A DNA stretch of 33,653 nt from Candidatus Blautia avicola (GCA_019120515.1 DWUY01000057.1:1-33653); one strand, 5' to 3'. Positions 15,648-24,536 are shown, counted from the stretch's first letter. Numbers and translations are program-made. Notes: a model not told the origin generated them from the sequence alone.

Positions 15648-16634
15648 TTACTGATAGATTTTGTACAGCTCATCGCTCTGAGGCTTATCCAGATATCTGG
15701 TATCCTCACCGTTTCTTAAGATCCGTTCATTTCCTGAAGTAGCCTTTCCCACTACAGAAGCAGGGATCCCTGCCTGTTTCAGCTTCTCTGCCAGGCCGTA
15801 TCCGTCGTCTGCGGCGATCATCATGGAACCGCTGGACATAAGGATATAGGGATTCAGACCCAGGGCCTCGCATACCTCCACGGTCTCCTGACGGATGGGG
15901 ATCTTCTTCAGATCAATATCCAGACCCACTCCGGAACCGCTTCCCATTTCCCAAAGAGCGCCGAAGACGCCTCCTTCTGTAATATCATGCATAGCGGAAA
16001 TACTCCAGTCCCTGGCGATCTTCGCCTCAGGGACCACGGACAGATACTGGTCAAAATTCTTGGCTGTCTCTACAAAAGAGGGAGCAAACTTTTTCAAAAG
16101 CTCCTCTTCCTTTTCTTTGGCCGCCACAGAAGTTCCTTCCAGACCGATCCATTTGGTGATCAGGATATCCTGTCCCGGCTTTACAGAAGCTGTGGTAAGG
16201 ATATTTTCCTTCTTCATTTTTCCCACTCCTGTAAGAGAGATCAGAGGCTGTTTTACTACCTGGGTGATCTCTGTATGGCCGCCCATAACTTCCATGTTCA
16301 GCTCTTTGCAGGCGCCTTCCACCCCCCGCATCATTTCTTTGAGTTCTCCCTCCTGGGTATCCGGGGTAAGAAGAATAGTCAGCATGATCCCCAGAGGATC
16401 TGCGCCGGAAGCCGCCAGGTCATTGGCGGTTACATGGACGCTGTGCCTGCCGATATCTTTGGTAGTGCCTGTTATGGGGTCTGAAGAAAGGACAAAAACC
16501 TCTCCTTCCCCCAGTTCCACTACCGCACAGTCCTGACCTACCGCAGGGCCTACCAGTACCTCGTCTCTCCTGTGTTCTACTTCTTTTAAAACGGAACGTA
16601 TCAACATAGGTTCCGGTAATTTTCCAATTTTCAT
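15648..16634 (-). CDS. AIR synthase-related (PurM/HypE-fold) protein
   Basis: 328 aa with the two-domain PurM fold. N-terminal VGQDCAVV and VLSSDPITGTTKDIG are the ATP/metal site, HVTANDLAASGADPLGIMLTIL is the family signature, and MHDITEGGVFGALWEM is in the C-terminal domain. It resembles HypE/ThiL/SelD relatives, but it lacks the C-terminal PxIC cysteine of HypE and no hydrogenase genes are near, so a HypE role is unlikely. The substrate is unknown; a phosphoryl-transfer or ATP-dependent dehydration reaction is family-level inference. The ribosome site is CGGAGG 7 bases before the ATG. It is followed by trmL in the same transcription unit. Confidence 0.85.
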   Translation of the reverse strand: MKIGKLPEPMLIRSVLKEVEHRRDEVLVGPAVGQDCAVVELGEGEVFVLSSDPITGTTKDIGRHSVHVTANDLAASGADPLGIMLTILLTPDTQEGELKEMMRGVEGACKELNMEVMGGHTEITQVVKQPLISLTGVGKMKKENILTTASVKPGQDILITKWIGLEGTSVAAKEKEEELLKKFAPSFVETAKNFDQYLSVVPEAKIARDWSISAMHDITEGGVFGALWEMGSGSGVGLDIDLKKIPIRQETVEVCEALGLNPYILMSSGSMMIAADDGYGLAEKLKQAGIPASVVGKATSGNERILRNGEDTRYLDKPQSDELYKIYQ

Positions 16635-16679
16635 CTTCCAAACCTCCGATCAAAGGGCCCAAAGCCCCATTGCTTTTTC

Positions 16680-16784
16680 TTATAACGCATATGCCGCCAG
16701 AGGCACGACCATAGCCAGCACAATAAGGATTGCCAGTACAGCCGCAAAAATCTGCTGTTTTTTCGAATCTTTTCTGTTTCTCAT
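16680..16784 (-). CDS. 34-aa single-pass membrane miniprotein
   Basis: A short gene between the exonuclease and the AIR-synthase-like gene. It starts with a basic segment (MRNRKDSKKQQ) and continues with one hydrophobic helix (about 12-33) made of A, V, L, I and M, ending in AYAL. The ATG at 16784 is preceded by TGAGGT 7-8 bases upstream, and that ribosome site overlaps the stop codon of the exonuclease, so translation is coupled. The positive-inside rule puts the N-terminus in the cytoplasm. No family is recognised with certainty; it could be a small regulator of a membrane complex, or a leaderless secreted peptide if the C-terminal AYA were cleaved. Confidence 0.75.
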   Translation of the reverse strand: MRNRKDSKKQQIFAAVLAILIVLAMVVPLAAYAL

Positions 16785-16789
16785 ATTCT

Positions 16790-17500
16790 CTACCTCACAA
16801 TCTTTCCATAGGTTCCCAGGATCCTGTCAATCAGCCGGGAAGCTTCATTTTTTGTCAGACTCTCCGGCTCTACATCAAGGTTTATTCTATGATATTTTAC
16901 CAGATCCTGCAAGTAACGTTTTTGCGCCGGCGTAATGGGGCTCTGGCGTTTTACCTTATAGATAAGGGCTTTCGGTTCAAACAGTTCCGGTGATCTCTCC
17001 CCAAACTCTTCCCGCAGCCTTTCGTAAAGGCGAAAGGTCGTCAGGGCATCTTCCAGCGCCCGGTGGGCCTCCTGCTGAGGGATCTGGTAATACTGGCGCA
17101 GACTCTGTAGACTTCTGCTCTCCAGATCCGGGAGAAGGACTCTGGCGATCTTCAGGGTATCCATCCCCTGTTTTTCAAAGGGCAGCCCCATATTCACCGC
17201 ACTGTGCTTTACAAAGCTGTAATCAAACATCAGGTTATGTCCCAGAAGAGGCAGTTCTTCGCAGAACTCCAGCAATCCCGTCACTGCCTCTTCCGCAAAG
17301 GGCTGTCCTTCTACCATCTGGTCGCTAATCCCGGTAAGGTCTGTGATCCTTTCCGGGATCTTTACCCGGGGATCCACCAGAAGGCTGTAGGTTTCCTGTA
17401 CCTGCCCGTCTATGATCTTTGCCGCTCCGATCTCAATGATCCTGTCTTTTTTCGGTTCCAGACCTGTGGTCTCCAGGTCCAGAGATACATATTCTCTCAT
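16790..17500 (-). CDS. DEDDh 3'-5' exonuclease (DnaQ/PolC epsilon-like)
   Basis: 236 aa. ExoI D8 and E10 are in SLDLETTG; ExoII is GHNLMFDYSFV; ExoIII is AHRALEDAL, with the catalytic His and Asp. This makes it a metal-dependent 3'-5' DNA or RNA exonuclease of the proofreading type, encoded separately from any polymerase. The last 60 residues (SPITPAQKRYLQDLVKYH) are an extra C-terminal helical region shared with Firmicute stand-alone versions, by memory. It starts 2 bases after the nth stop, so the two DNA-repair genes are translationally coupled; the ribosome site is weak, consistent with coupling. Confidence 0.9.
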   Translation of the reverse strand: MREYVSLDLETTGLEPKKDRIIEIGAAKIIDGQVQETYSLLVDPRVKIPERITDLTGISDQMVEGQPFAEEAVTGLLEFCEELPLLGHNLMFDYSFVKHSAVNMGLPFEKQGMDTLKIARVLLPDLESRSLQSLRQYYQIPQQEAHRALEDALTTFRLYERLREEFGERSPELFEPKALIYKVKRQSPITPAQKRYLQDLVKYHRINLDVEPESLTKNEASRLIDRILGTYGKIVR

Positions 17501-17502
17501 AG

Positions 17503-18159
17503 TTATTTCCCGTTTTTCTTTCTTTGATGAAGTTTCTTATATTCTGTACAGTATTCTGTCAGAAAACACTCTTCGCATTTTGGAGATCTGGCAAAGCAGA
17601 TCTGACGGCCAAAAGTGATGATCTGGATGTTGTACAGGATCCAGTGATCCTTTGGCAGCACCTTCATCAGATCCAGTTCGATCTTCTCCGGATCGGTTTC
17701 TTTTGTAAGACCCAGCCGTCTGGAAATCCTTTTTACATGGGTATCTACTACTACGCTGGGTTCACGAAAAATATTCCCCCGGATCACATTGGCGGTTTTT
17801 CTTCCCACTCCGGGAAGGCTTACCAGATCCTCCAGGCTTTGGGGGACTTTCCCGCCGAATTCCAGGCAGATCTTTCTGGCGCAGCCGATGATATTTTTCG
17901 CCTTGTTGTGATAAAACCCTGTGGGCTTGATATCCTGCTCCAGTTCTTCCAGATCCGCTTTGGCAAAAGCCTCCATATCCGGATATTTCTTAAACAGATC
18001 CTTGGTCACCACATTTACCCTGGCGTCGGTGCACTGGGCGCTGAGCATAGTAGCCACCAGAAGCTGCTCCGGAGTCTCATAATTCAGATAGCATTTATAT
18101 TCCCTGGTATAAACCTGGTCCAGTTTTTCCAGGATCTCTTTTGTTCTTTTTGAAGCCAT
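17503..18159 (-). CDS. nth: Endonuclease III
   Basis: 218 aa, a bifunctional DNA glycosylase/AP lyase for oxidised pyrimidines in base-excision repair. Seen: the helix-hairpin-helix LPGVGRKTANVI with catalytic Lys121, catalytic Asp139 in VVDTHVKRISRRLGL, and the C-terminal [4Fe-4S] cluster C-x6-C-x2-C-x5-C (CFARSPKCEECFLTEYC). The ribosome site is AGGTGA before the ATG. It is in the middle of the long minus-strand run and directly coupled to the exonuclease gene. Confidence 0.97.
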   Translation of the reverse strand: MASKRTKEILEKLDQVYTREYKCYLNYETPEQLLVATMLSAQCTDARVNVVTKDLFKKYPDMEAFAKADLEELEQDIKPTGFYHNKAKNIIGCARKICLEFGGKVPQSLEDLVSLPGVGRKTANVIRGNIFREPSVVVDTHVKRISRRLGLTKETDPEKIELDLMKVLPKDHWILYNIQIITFGRQICFARSPKCEECFLTEYCTEYKKLHQRKKNGK

Positions 18160-18212
18160 TTTTCACCTGCTTTCTAAAACAGCCCTGTTTTCTGCTCTGC
18201 TTTTTCTTTCTG

Positions 18213-19943
18213 CTAAAGGGTCACCAGACAGATCCGTCCGTCATTGGTAAGGGGATCCCGTTTCTGATAATCAAACAGCACCGGATAATCCCCCTGTTCC
18301 TTCTTTCCTTCCAGCACATTCCAGGCAAAGATCTCCAGATGCGTCATCTTTTCCATCTGCCTGGAAGTAAATTTCTCATATCCTGTAAGATACCGGGGAT
18401 TTTCTTTTTCCCTTTCATAAAAAGCCTGGATCTGCTCTTTATAAGGCTCTCTGACGGCCGCCCAGGAAGGTCGGGTCTTCATATTCTCTCTGGCATAAAG
18501 GTCAAAGATCATCAGCGCCTTATAAAATTCCAGAGAATCCGTTCCTCTTTCTTCCAAGAATTCCAGAAGGATCTCATATCTGCGGATCCTGGAATGAGAC
18601 AAGGTGTCGTAACCTTTCTCCTCATAAAAAGCTCCCAAAGCCTCGTAAAAAGTAAATGCATCCGAAAATTCCCTTACCACAGCTTTCACAGTATGGGAAA
18701 ACTGGCCGCTGTTATAATAGATCTCTACCATTTCCTCTACACTTTTCAGCCGGATAATATCCCCGTAGGAAAGCCAGCGGGTCTTCAAAACCTCATAGGG
18801 TTCTTTATCTTTATACAGGCAGCCGTAATCCCCCGCTTTCTCATGCATATAGGATCCCTTCAGCACTTTCAGGAAACCCAGCTGGAGCTGCTGGGGCGCC
18901 AGATCATATACCTGGTTAAAAGACCTGGCAAAACTGGTGTAATCCTCCCAGGGAAGACCTGCGATCAGATCCAGGTGCTGGTGGATATTCCCACCCTCAT
19001 GAACAGCCTGGACTTTGGCCGCGATCTTCTCAAAAGAAGCATATCTGCGGATCTCTTTCAGAGTCTTCTCGTTCGTAGACTGAACGCCGATCTCCAGCTG
19101 GATCAGCCCCGGCCGCATAGTCCGGATCAAAGCCATCTCCTTTTCTGTGAGAAGATCTGCGCCGATCTCAAAATGAAAGTTGGTCACTCCATTATCATGG
19201 TCCCGGATATACTGCCAGATTTCAAGAGCATGGCGCTCCCGGCAGTTGAAAGTTCTGTCCACAAATTTCACCTGAGGAACTTTTGCCTCCAGAAAAATCT
19301 TCAGTTCCTTTTTCACCAGATCCAGGCTTTTAAAACGGAGTTTTTTATCTACCGAGGACAGGCAATAGCTGCAGGAAAAAGGACAGCCTCTGCTGCTCTC
19401 GTAATAAAGGATCTTATGAGAAAAGGAAGAAAGATCCTCATAAGGGAATACCAGCCGATCCATATCCAGGACTTCCGGAAAGCCGGAATTTACGGTTCCC
19501 TCTTTTCCCCGGAAACATATCCCGGGAATCTTGTACAATCCCTCTTCCTCTTTTTTGTTTACATAATATTCCGCCAGTTTCCGGAAGGTCTCCTCTCCTT
19601 CCCCAAGCATAACGCCGAAGACTTCCGGCGTTTCCTCAAGAAAATTTTCCGGATCGTAAGATATCTCCGGACCTCCTGCCCAGATGACGGTATCCGGCAG
19701 GATCTTATGGATATCCCGGATCAGTTCTTTTACATAAGAAATGTTCCAGATATAACAGGAAAAACACAGAACCTCTGGGGCCCTGTGGTATATGTCTTTC
19801 AATATCTGATCTTTTTCCTGATTAATGGTATATTCTCTCAGAGAGATCCTCTGGGAGAATTCCCGGCAGTAAGCCCGAAGACTGTAGACTGCCAGGTTTG
19901 TATGAATATATTTTGCGTTTACTGCCGCAAGAAGAATATCCAT
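18213..19943 (-). CDS. B12-binding radical SAM protein with DUF4080
   Basis: 576 aa. An N-terminal cobalamin-binding Rossmann domain (about 1-130; VLCFSCYIWNISY, GGPEISYDPE) is followed by a radical SAM core with the cluster motif CPFSCSYC (C187, C191, C194) and by IQLEIGVQSTN and LIAGLPWED. The C-terminal about 200 residues correspond to DUF4080. Such proteins generate a deoxyadenosyl radical and often methylate unreactive carbons or rearrange substrates; this subfamily has no assigned reaction that I know. It starts 21 bases after feoB, so iron supply and an Fe-S enzyme share a transcript. Confidence 0.9.
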   Translation of the reverse strand: MDILLAAVNAKYIHTNLAVYSLRAYCREFSQRISLREYTINQEKDQILKDIYHRAPEVLCFSCYIWNISYVKELIRDIHKILPDTVIWAGGPEISYDPENFLEETPEVFGVMLGEGEETFRKLAEYYVNKKEEEGLYKIPGICFRGKEGTVNSGFPEVLDMDRLVFPYEDLSSFSHKILYYESSRGCPFSCSYCLSSVDKKLRFKSLDLVKKELKIFLEAKVPQVKFVDRTFNCRERHALEIWQYIRDHDNGVTNFHFEIGADLLTEKEMALIRTMRPGLIQLEIGVQSTNEKTLKEIRRYASFEKIAAKVQAVHEGGNIHQHLDLIAGLPWEDYTSFARSFNQVYDLAPQQLQLGFLKVLKGSYMHEKAGDYGCLYKDKEPYEVLKTRWLSYGDIIRLKSVEEMVEIYYNSGQFSHTVKAVVREFSDAFTFYEALGAFYEEKGYDTLSHSRIRRYEILLEFLEERGTDSLEFYKALMIFDLYARENMKTRPSWAAVREPYKEQIQAFYEREKENPRYLTGYEKFTSRQMEKMTHLEIFAWNVLEGKKEQGDYPVLFDYQKRDPLTNDGRICLVTL

Positions 19944-19964
19944 GTTTTTTCTCCTTTTGTTTAC

Positions 19965-21950
19965 TTAGAAAAGGCTTCCGATCTGGAATACCAGCACAGC
20001 CGCCACATAGGCTAAAAGCAGCTGGAACACCACCATTTTCAGTGTCCAGGAAGTAGAATGGGTCTCCTTCCTGATGGTGGCGAGAGTTGCCACACAGGGG
20101 GTATACAGCAGGCAGAACACCATCAGTGCATAGGCGTTCAGCGGTCCGAAGCCAATAGATCCCAGGGCGCTGGAAAGGGTTGCCATTCCTTCCGGTGAAC
20201 TGATATTATTCACGCCGTAAAGTACGGAGAAGCTGGAAATCACCACTTCTTTCGCGGAAAGTCCTGAGATCAGGGCCACCACGATCTGCCATGCGCCCAG
20301 TCCCGCCGGTACCAGCACCGGAGCCAGGACCTTACCGATCATAGCCCCAAAGCTTGTGGTCACATCACTGGTCATACCCTGGAAGTTATAGTTCAGGATA
20401 AACCAGATCACAATAGAAGCCACAAAGATCGTTGTCCCTGCTTTTGTCAGATAATCCTTTACTTTTTCCCATACATAGATCCGGATAGTCCTGGGATTCG
20501 GCACCTTATAATCCGGCAGTTCGATCAACAGAGGCACCTTGGTGTCTGTCTTCCAAACCTTGCCGATGATCAGAGCCAGCAAAATGGCCACGATCAGCCC
20601 CAGGGCATAGAGGGAAAAGGCTACGATCATTGCATATTTTCCAAAAAACACACTGGCAAACAGCACATAAATAGGAAGCCGTGCAGAGCAGGACATAAAT
20701 GGTGTAAGAAGAATGGTCTTCTTCCTGTCTTCCTCATTTTCCAGGGTCCTGGAAGCCATTACCGCCGGCACTGTACAGCCAAAGCCCAGCACCATAGGCA
20801 GGAATGCCTTACCGGAAAGGCCTACCTTTCCCATGATCCCGTCCATAACATAGGCCACTCTTGCCATATAGCCGCTGTCCTCCAGGAAAGCCAGGGCCAG
20901 GAACAGGATAAAGATATTGGGAAGGAAGGTCAGGATCCCTCCTACTCCGGACATGATACCGTCCACCACCAGTGAACAGACCCAATCAGAAGCGCCAATG
21001 GCTGTAAGCGCTGTTCTGGCCGCTTCAAAAGCCCAGTCCAGTCCGATCTCAAACCAGCCTTTAATAGCATCTCCCACTGTAAAAGTCAGGAAAAATACCA
21101 GCGCCATGATACACAAAAACACCGGAACTCCCGCCACCGGATGGGTCAGGATCCTATCCGCTTTCTCTGTCATAGACTGACGGTTTCCTTTATAGAATAC
21201 ACATTCCTCTATGATCTCTTCAATATAATTATATTTTTCATTAATGATCTGTTTTTCATAATTATTATCCGCGATATCCGAAATATCTACCGGCTGCTCT
21301 TCAATGATCTGTTCATCATTTTCCAGGATCTTGATACTGTGCCACCGGAGATTCTTGCTTTCCGGATACTGTTTCTGTATCCTGCTGCTGATCTCTTTGA
21401 TCTTTTCCTCGATCTCCGGAGAATATTCTACTACCGGATCCGCTGTCTGCTCTTCATAATGATGTTCTACCGCATGGAGAAGCACATCCAGACCGGTACG
21501 TTTTCTTGCGGAAACCGGTACCACAGGAATATTGCCCAGCAGCTCAGGAAGACGGTGAAGATCGATCTCCATACCTCTTTCTACCACAATATCCATCATA
21601 TTCAGCGCCACTACCACCGGTTTTCCCAGCTCCAGAAGCTGAAGGGTAAGGTACAGGTTCCGTTCCAGAGCAGAGGCGTCTACCACATCTACGATAATAT
21701 CTACTTCGTCCCCCAGGATCACCTTTCTGGAAACTTTCTCCTCCATGGAATAAGAAGTCAGGCTATAGATTCCCGGAAGGTCGATCAGCCGCATTTTTCT
21801 GCCTTTATATTCGGTCTCCCCTTCTTTTTTCTCTACTGTAACCCCCGGCCAGTTTGCCACCTTCAGATTTGCCCCCGTATAGGCGTTAAAAAGGGTAGTC
21901 TTGCCGCAGTTGGGGTTTCCTGCAAATCCTACACGTATCTCACTTTTCAT
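19965..21950 (-). CDS. feoB: Ferrous iron transporter FeoB
   Basis: 661 aa. An N-terminal G domain has G1 GNPNCGKT (11-18), G3 DLPGIYSL and G4 NMMD, followed by a helical GDI-like region. A C-terminal membrane domain has about eight helices, with the Gate motifs (FLTFTVGDAIKGW; VLGFGCTVPAVMASRTLE; CSARLPIYVLF). It imports Fe2+ under anaerobic conditions. Its ATG lies inside the 3' end of feoA (11-base overlap). Length is at the short end for FeoB, but the protein looks complete, with no FeoC or C-terminal cysteine extension. Confidence 0.97.
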   Translation of the reverse strand: MKSEIRVGFAGNPNCGKTTLFNAYTGANLKVANWPGVTVEKKEGETEYKGRKMRLIDLPGIYSLTSYSMEEKVSRKVILGDEVDIIVDVVDASALERNLYLTLQLLELGKPVVVALNMMDIVVERGMEIDLHRLPELLGNIPVVPVSARKRTGLDVLLHAVEHHYEEQTADPVVEYSPEIEEKIKEISSRIQKQYPESKNLRWHSIKILENDEQIIEEQPVDISDIADNNYEKQIINEKYNYIEEIIEECVFYKGNRQSMTEKADRILTHPVAGVPVFLCIMALVFFLTFTVGDAIKGWFEIGLDWAFEAARTALTAIGASDWVCSLVVDGIMSGVGGILTFLPNIFILFLALAFLEDSGYMARVAYVMDGIMGKVGLSGKAFLPMVLGFGCTVPAVMASRTLENEEDRKKTILLTPFMSCSARLPIYVLFASVFFGKYAMIVAFSLYALGLIVAILLALIIGKVWKTDTKVPLLIELPDYKVPNPRTIRIYVWEKVKDYLTKAGTTIFVASIVIWFILNYNFQGMTSDVTTSFGAMIGKVLAPVLVPAGLGAWQIVVALISGLSAKEVVISSFSVLYGVNNISSPEGMATLSSALGSIGFGPLNAYALMVFCLLYTPCVATLATIRKETHSTSWTLKMVVFQLLLAYVAAVLVFQIGSLF

Positions 21951-22173
21951 CTGTCAGTTCCTCCACTTCTATCCCCTGGGCGATATCATTTCCAAGAGCC
22001 CAGCGGCTGCCCCGCACCTTGATAATAGTAGCTCCATTTCGTTTACGGTTCAGCACCCGGACTCTGGTCCCCTCCAGGATCCCAAGGGCCTCCAGACGGC
22101 GGAGGATCTTTTCCTCTTCCCGGACATCTGCCACCCGGAACTCTTTCTCAATAGGTGTCTCATTTAATTTCAT
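21940..22173 (-). CDS. feoA: FeoA-domain protein
   Basis: 77 aa, an SH3-like FeoA fold (EALGILEGTRVRVLNRKRNG, then VKVRGSRWALGNDIAQGIEV-like strands) that assists FeoB in the cytoplasm. The N-terminus (about 1-25) is slightly longer than minimal FeoA. The ribosome site is ATAGGAG before the ATG. It overlaps feoB by 11 bases. No Fur box is obvious immediately upstream, where only 31 bases separate it from the MATE gene, so iron control would have to act further up or after initiation. Confidence 0.92.
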   Translation of the reverse strand: MKLNETPIEKEFRVADVREEEKILRRLEALGILEGTRVRVLNRKRNGATIIKVRGSRWALGNDIAQGIEVEELTDEK

Positions 22174-22204
22174 CCAGCCAACATCTCCTATCTTTTGTGT
22201 CCTT

Positions 22205-23572
22205 TTATCTGGTTACATTCCGCAGCCAGCGATAGCTCTTATATCTCCAGAGGGAGAAAGGAATCTTGATCACCTCGTCGCTGCACAGCAGGATATAGAC
22301 CCACGGCATGGGGATTCCTATGACAAAGGCTCCTACCGCCGCTCCCGCGATGGAGCAGAGCCACATAACTCCCACATCCAGAAAAAGCCCGAACCTGGTA
22401 TCTCCTCCTGCCCGGAGCACCCCTACTACAATGGTGCTGTTGAAAGACTGACCGATCACATAATAGGACATGATCACCATCATAGCAGACAGATAACTTT
22501 TGGCCAGAGGGGTCAGTTTCAGGAACAGAGGCAGCAAAGGCGAGATTGCCAGGATCACCACAGCTCCTCCGATGCCGCAGATAATAGAAAGCTTTACAAA
22601 ACGCTGTCCATACTCTCTGGCCAGTTCCTCTTTCTTCTCTCCGATAGCCTTGCCGATCATAATAGCTGTAGCACTGGAGATACCGAATCCAATGACCATG
22701 GAAAGCTGTCTGCACACCTGGGTTACAGAATGGGCCGCTACCGCAGCGCTTCCCAGATGTCCCACAATGGCAGAGATGGCCGCCATTCCCGCTCCCCAGG
22801 CAAACTCATTTAAGAGTACCGGAAAAGCATAGGTAAAGAAGTCTCTCCCCAAAGCCTTGTCTCTGACAAAGAAATCCCGGATATGGATCTTTACCACATC
22901 ATTCTTTTTCTGTGCGTAATACACTACTATGATAACCTCAATAGCCCTGGAAAGCAAGGTTCCAAGGGCGGCCCCTGCAGCGCCCATGGCAGGAGAGCCC
23001 AAGAGCCCGAAAATAAAGATGGAGTTTAAAATAATATTTGCACAAAGAGAAGCCCCGTAAACTACGGTAGCAATGACTACCCGCTCAATACTCCGGATAA
23101 TATTCAGGTATACATTCGTAAAAGCCGACAAAATGTAAGAAAATCCTACAATTTTCAGGTAAGAAACCCCTTCTGCAATGATCGCCGGATCTGAGGTAAA
23201 GATCAGCATGAGATACCGGGGAAAGAAAATCGCTCCCGCTGCAAATACGATACCTGCGGCGATAGAGATGCGGAAGGACATTCCCATTACTTTTTCTATG
23301 GTCCTGGTATCCTTCTTGCCCCAGTACTGGGCAGTCAGCACACAGGCTCCGGAAGTCAGCCCGAAAAACAGCAGGCTGAGGATAAAATATACCTGGTTAG
23401 CCAACGAAACGCCGGAAAGAGCCGTTTCCCCCACTCTTCCCAGCATGATCACGTCTGTGGAGGTTACTCCCACATTGATCAGATTCTGTACCGCCATAGG
23501 CATGACCAGACGAAATACGTCTTTATAAAATCTTCTGTCTTCTATACTCATGTTCTTTTTTATGAATGTCAT
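22205..23572 (-). CDS. MATE-family multidrug/sodium antiporter
   Basis: 455 aa, about twelve hydrophobic helices in two related halves. Typical MATE segments are MPMAVQNLINVGVTSTDVIM, TGACVLTAQYWGKKD and VGVLRAGGDTRFGLF. It exports cationic drugs or metabolites against Na+ or H+. Two starts are possible (23572 or 23551) and neither has a strong ribosome site; the first is kept because it lies 18 bases after the dapF stop, which favours translational coupling. The substrate cannot be predicted. Confidence 0.92.
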   Translation of the reverse strand: MTFIKKNMSIEDRRFYKDVFRLVMPMAVQNLINVGVTSTDVIMLGRVGETALSGVSLANQVYFILSLLFFGLTSGACVLTAQYWGKKDTRTIEKVMGMSFRISIAAGIVFAAGAIFFPRYLMLIFTSDPAIIAEGVSYLKIVGFSYILSAFTNVYLNIIRSIERVVIATVVYGASLCANIILNSIFIFGLLGSPAMGAAGAALGTLLSRAIEVIIVVYYAQKKNDVVKIHIRDFFVRDKALGRDFFTYAFPVLLNEFAWGAGMAAISAIVGHLGSAAVAAHSVTQVCRQLSMVIGFGISSATAIMIGKAIGEKKEELAREYGQRFVKLSIICGIGGAVVILAISPLLPLFLKLTPLAKSYLSAMMVIMSYYVIGQSFNSTIVVGVLRAGGDTRFGLFLDVGVMWLCSIAGAAVGAFVIGIPMPWVYILLCSDEVIKIPFSLWRYKSYRWLRNVTR

Positions 23573-23590
23573 CTTAAGTTCTTTATATCC

Positions 23591-24424
23591 TTACAGTGTA
23601 ATCTCCCCGTCAAAGACTACCTCTGCCGGGCCGGTCATATACACCAGGTTCTCCTTTCTGTCCCAGAATATTTTCAGATCGCCTCCTAAGAGATGAACAG
23701 TTACTTCTTCATCTGTATAACCGTTGAGCACGCTGGCCACCGTCACTGCGCAGGCTCCTGTGCCGCAGGCCAGAGTCTCCCCGCTGCCTCTCTCCCAGAC
23801 ACGCATTTCCACCGTATGTCTGTCTATCACACGGACAAACTCCGTATTTACACTTTCCGGAAAAGCCTTGCTTTTTTCAAACCAGGGACCGATCTCCTCG
23901 ATCTTCAGATTTTTTACATCCTCCACATAAACTATCGCGTGAGGATTTCCCATGGAAACCGCCGTCACCTCATAGATTTCCTGATTTACGTTCAGAGGCT
24001 GGCTGATCACCGGGCTCTTGGGATAGATCATAGGGATCTTCTCTGTCTCCAGGATAGGGGATCCCATATTTACCCGGACTTCCTTCACCTTTCCATCTTT
24101 CACAGTCAGCTCCAGATATTTCACACCGCTTTTGGTGTCTACTGAGATACTGGTCTTATCCGTAAGCCCATAGTCATAGACATACTTGGCTACACAGCGG
24201 ATGCCATTGCCGCACATAGCTCCCTGGCTGCCGTCCGCATTATACATCTCCATCTCAAAGTCCGCTTTTTCTGATGGTTTGATCAGGATCAGGCCGTCGG
24301 ATCCGATACCGAAATGCCGGTCGCTGACCTTTACAGCCACTTCCGAAGGATTGTCTATTTTCTCTGTAAAACAGTTTACATAAACATAGTCATTCCCGAT
24401 TCCCTGCATCTTCGTAAACTTCAT
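23591..24424 (-). CDS. dapF: Diaminopimelate epimerase
   Basis: 277 aa. It interconverts LL- and meso-diaminopimelate for lysine and peptidoglycan synthesis. The two catalytic cysteines are present: C71 in MCGNGIRC and C220 in ACGTGACA. The N-terminus MKFTKMQGIGNDYVYVN is canonical. The ATG at 24424 is chosen because GGGAGGT lies 6 bases upstream; the frame opens 75 bases earlier without a ribosome site. It is the first gene after a consensus promoter and leads the long minus-strand run of ten genes. Confidence 0.97.
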   Translation of the reverse strand: MKFTKMQGIGNDYVYVNCFTEKIDNPSEVAVKVSDRHFGIGSDGLILIKPSEKADFEMEMYNADGSQGAMCGNGIRCVAKYVYDYGLTDKTSISVDTKSGVKYLELTVKDGKVKEVRVNMGSPILETEKIPMIYPKSPVISQPLNVNQEIYEVTAVSMGNPHAIVYVEDVKNLKIEEIGPWFEKSKAFPESVNTEFVRVIDRHTVEMRVWERGSGETLACGTGACAVTVASVLNGYTDEEVTVHLLGGDLKIFWDRKENLVYMTGPAEVVFDGEITL

Positions 24425-24457
24425 ATTGATACCTCCCGTATTCTGAATTTTCCAAAG

Positions 24458-24492
24458 GAAAAGAGGGCCTCTTTTCTCTAAGATACCCTCTT
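24458..24492 (-). promoter_or_regulatory. Leader hairpins ahead of dapF (possible attenuator)
   Basis: On the minus strand two exclusive foldings are possible. One is an 8-bp hairpin GAAAAGAG-GCC-CTCTTTTC (24458-24476). The other is an AAGAGGG/CCCTCTT pairing (24486-24492 with 24461-24467). They lie in the roughly 75-base leader between the promoter and the dapF ribosome site. No U-run typical of a full terminator follows and it does not resemble a lysine riboswitch, so regulation here is speculative. Confidence 0.3.
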
Positions 24493-24507
24493 CCTTCACT
24501 TTGCTTT

Positions 24508-24536
24508 ATCATAGCAATCTGTATTTCATTTGTCAA
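24508..24536 (-). promoter_or_regulatory. Consensus sigma-A promoter for the dapF operon
   Basis: On the minus strand TTGACA, a 17-base spacer ending in TTGC (extended -10), then TATGAT. It is the best promoter in the window. Transcription would start near 24501, giving a leader of about 77 bases. It drives dapF and possibly all ten genes down to trmL. Confidence 0.9.

Noticed and set aside
15648-16634. HypE hydrogenase maturation factor
   Set aside because: No C-terminal PxIC cysteine and no hyp or hydrogenase genes nearby.
18163-18182. A hairpin AAAACA-GGGC-TGTTTT between the radical SAM gene and nth
   Set aside because: The stem is short and AT-rich with only a brief U-run; too weak to call a terminator.
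18141-20015. A 624-codon plus-strand open frame opposite the radical SAM gene
   Set aside because: It is antisense to a clear radical SAM/B12 protein, has low-complexity F/L/I-rich translation with no family motifs, and overlaps nth and feoB ends; a shadow frame.
24425-24507. Lysine riboswitch ahead of dapF
   Set aside because: The leader is only about 77 bases, far too short for the lysine (L box) aptamer, and lacks its core.
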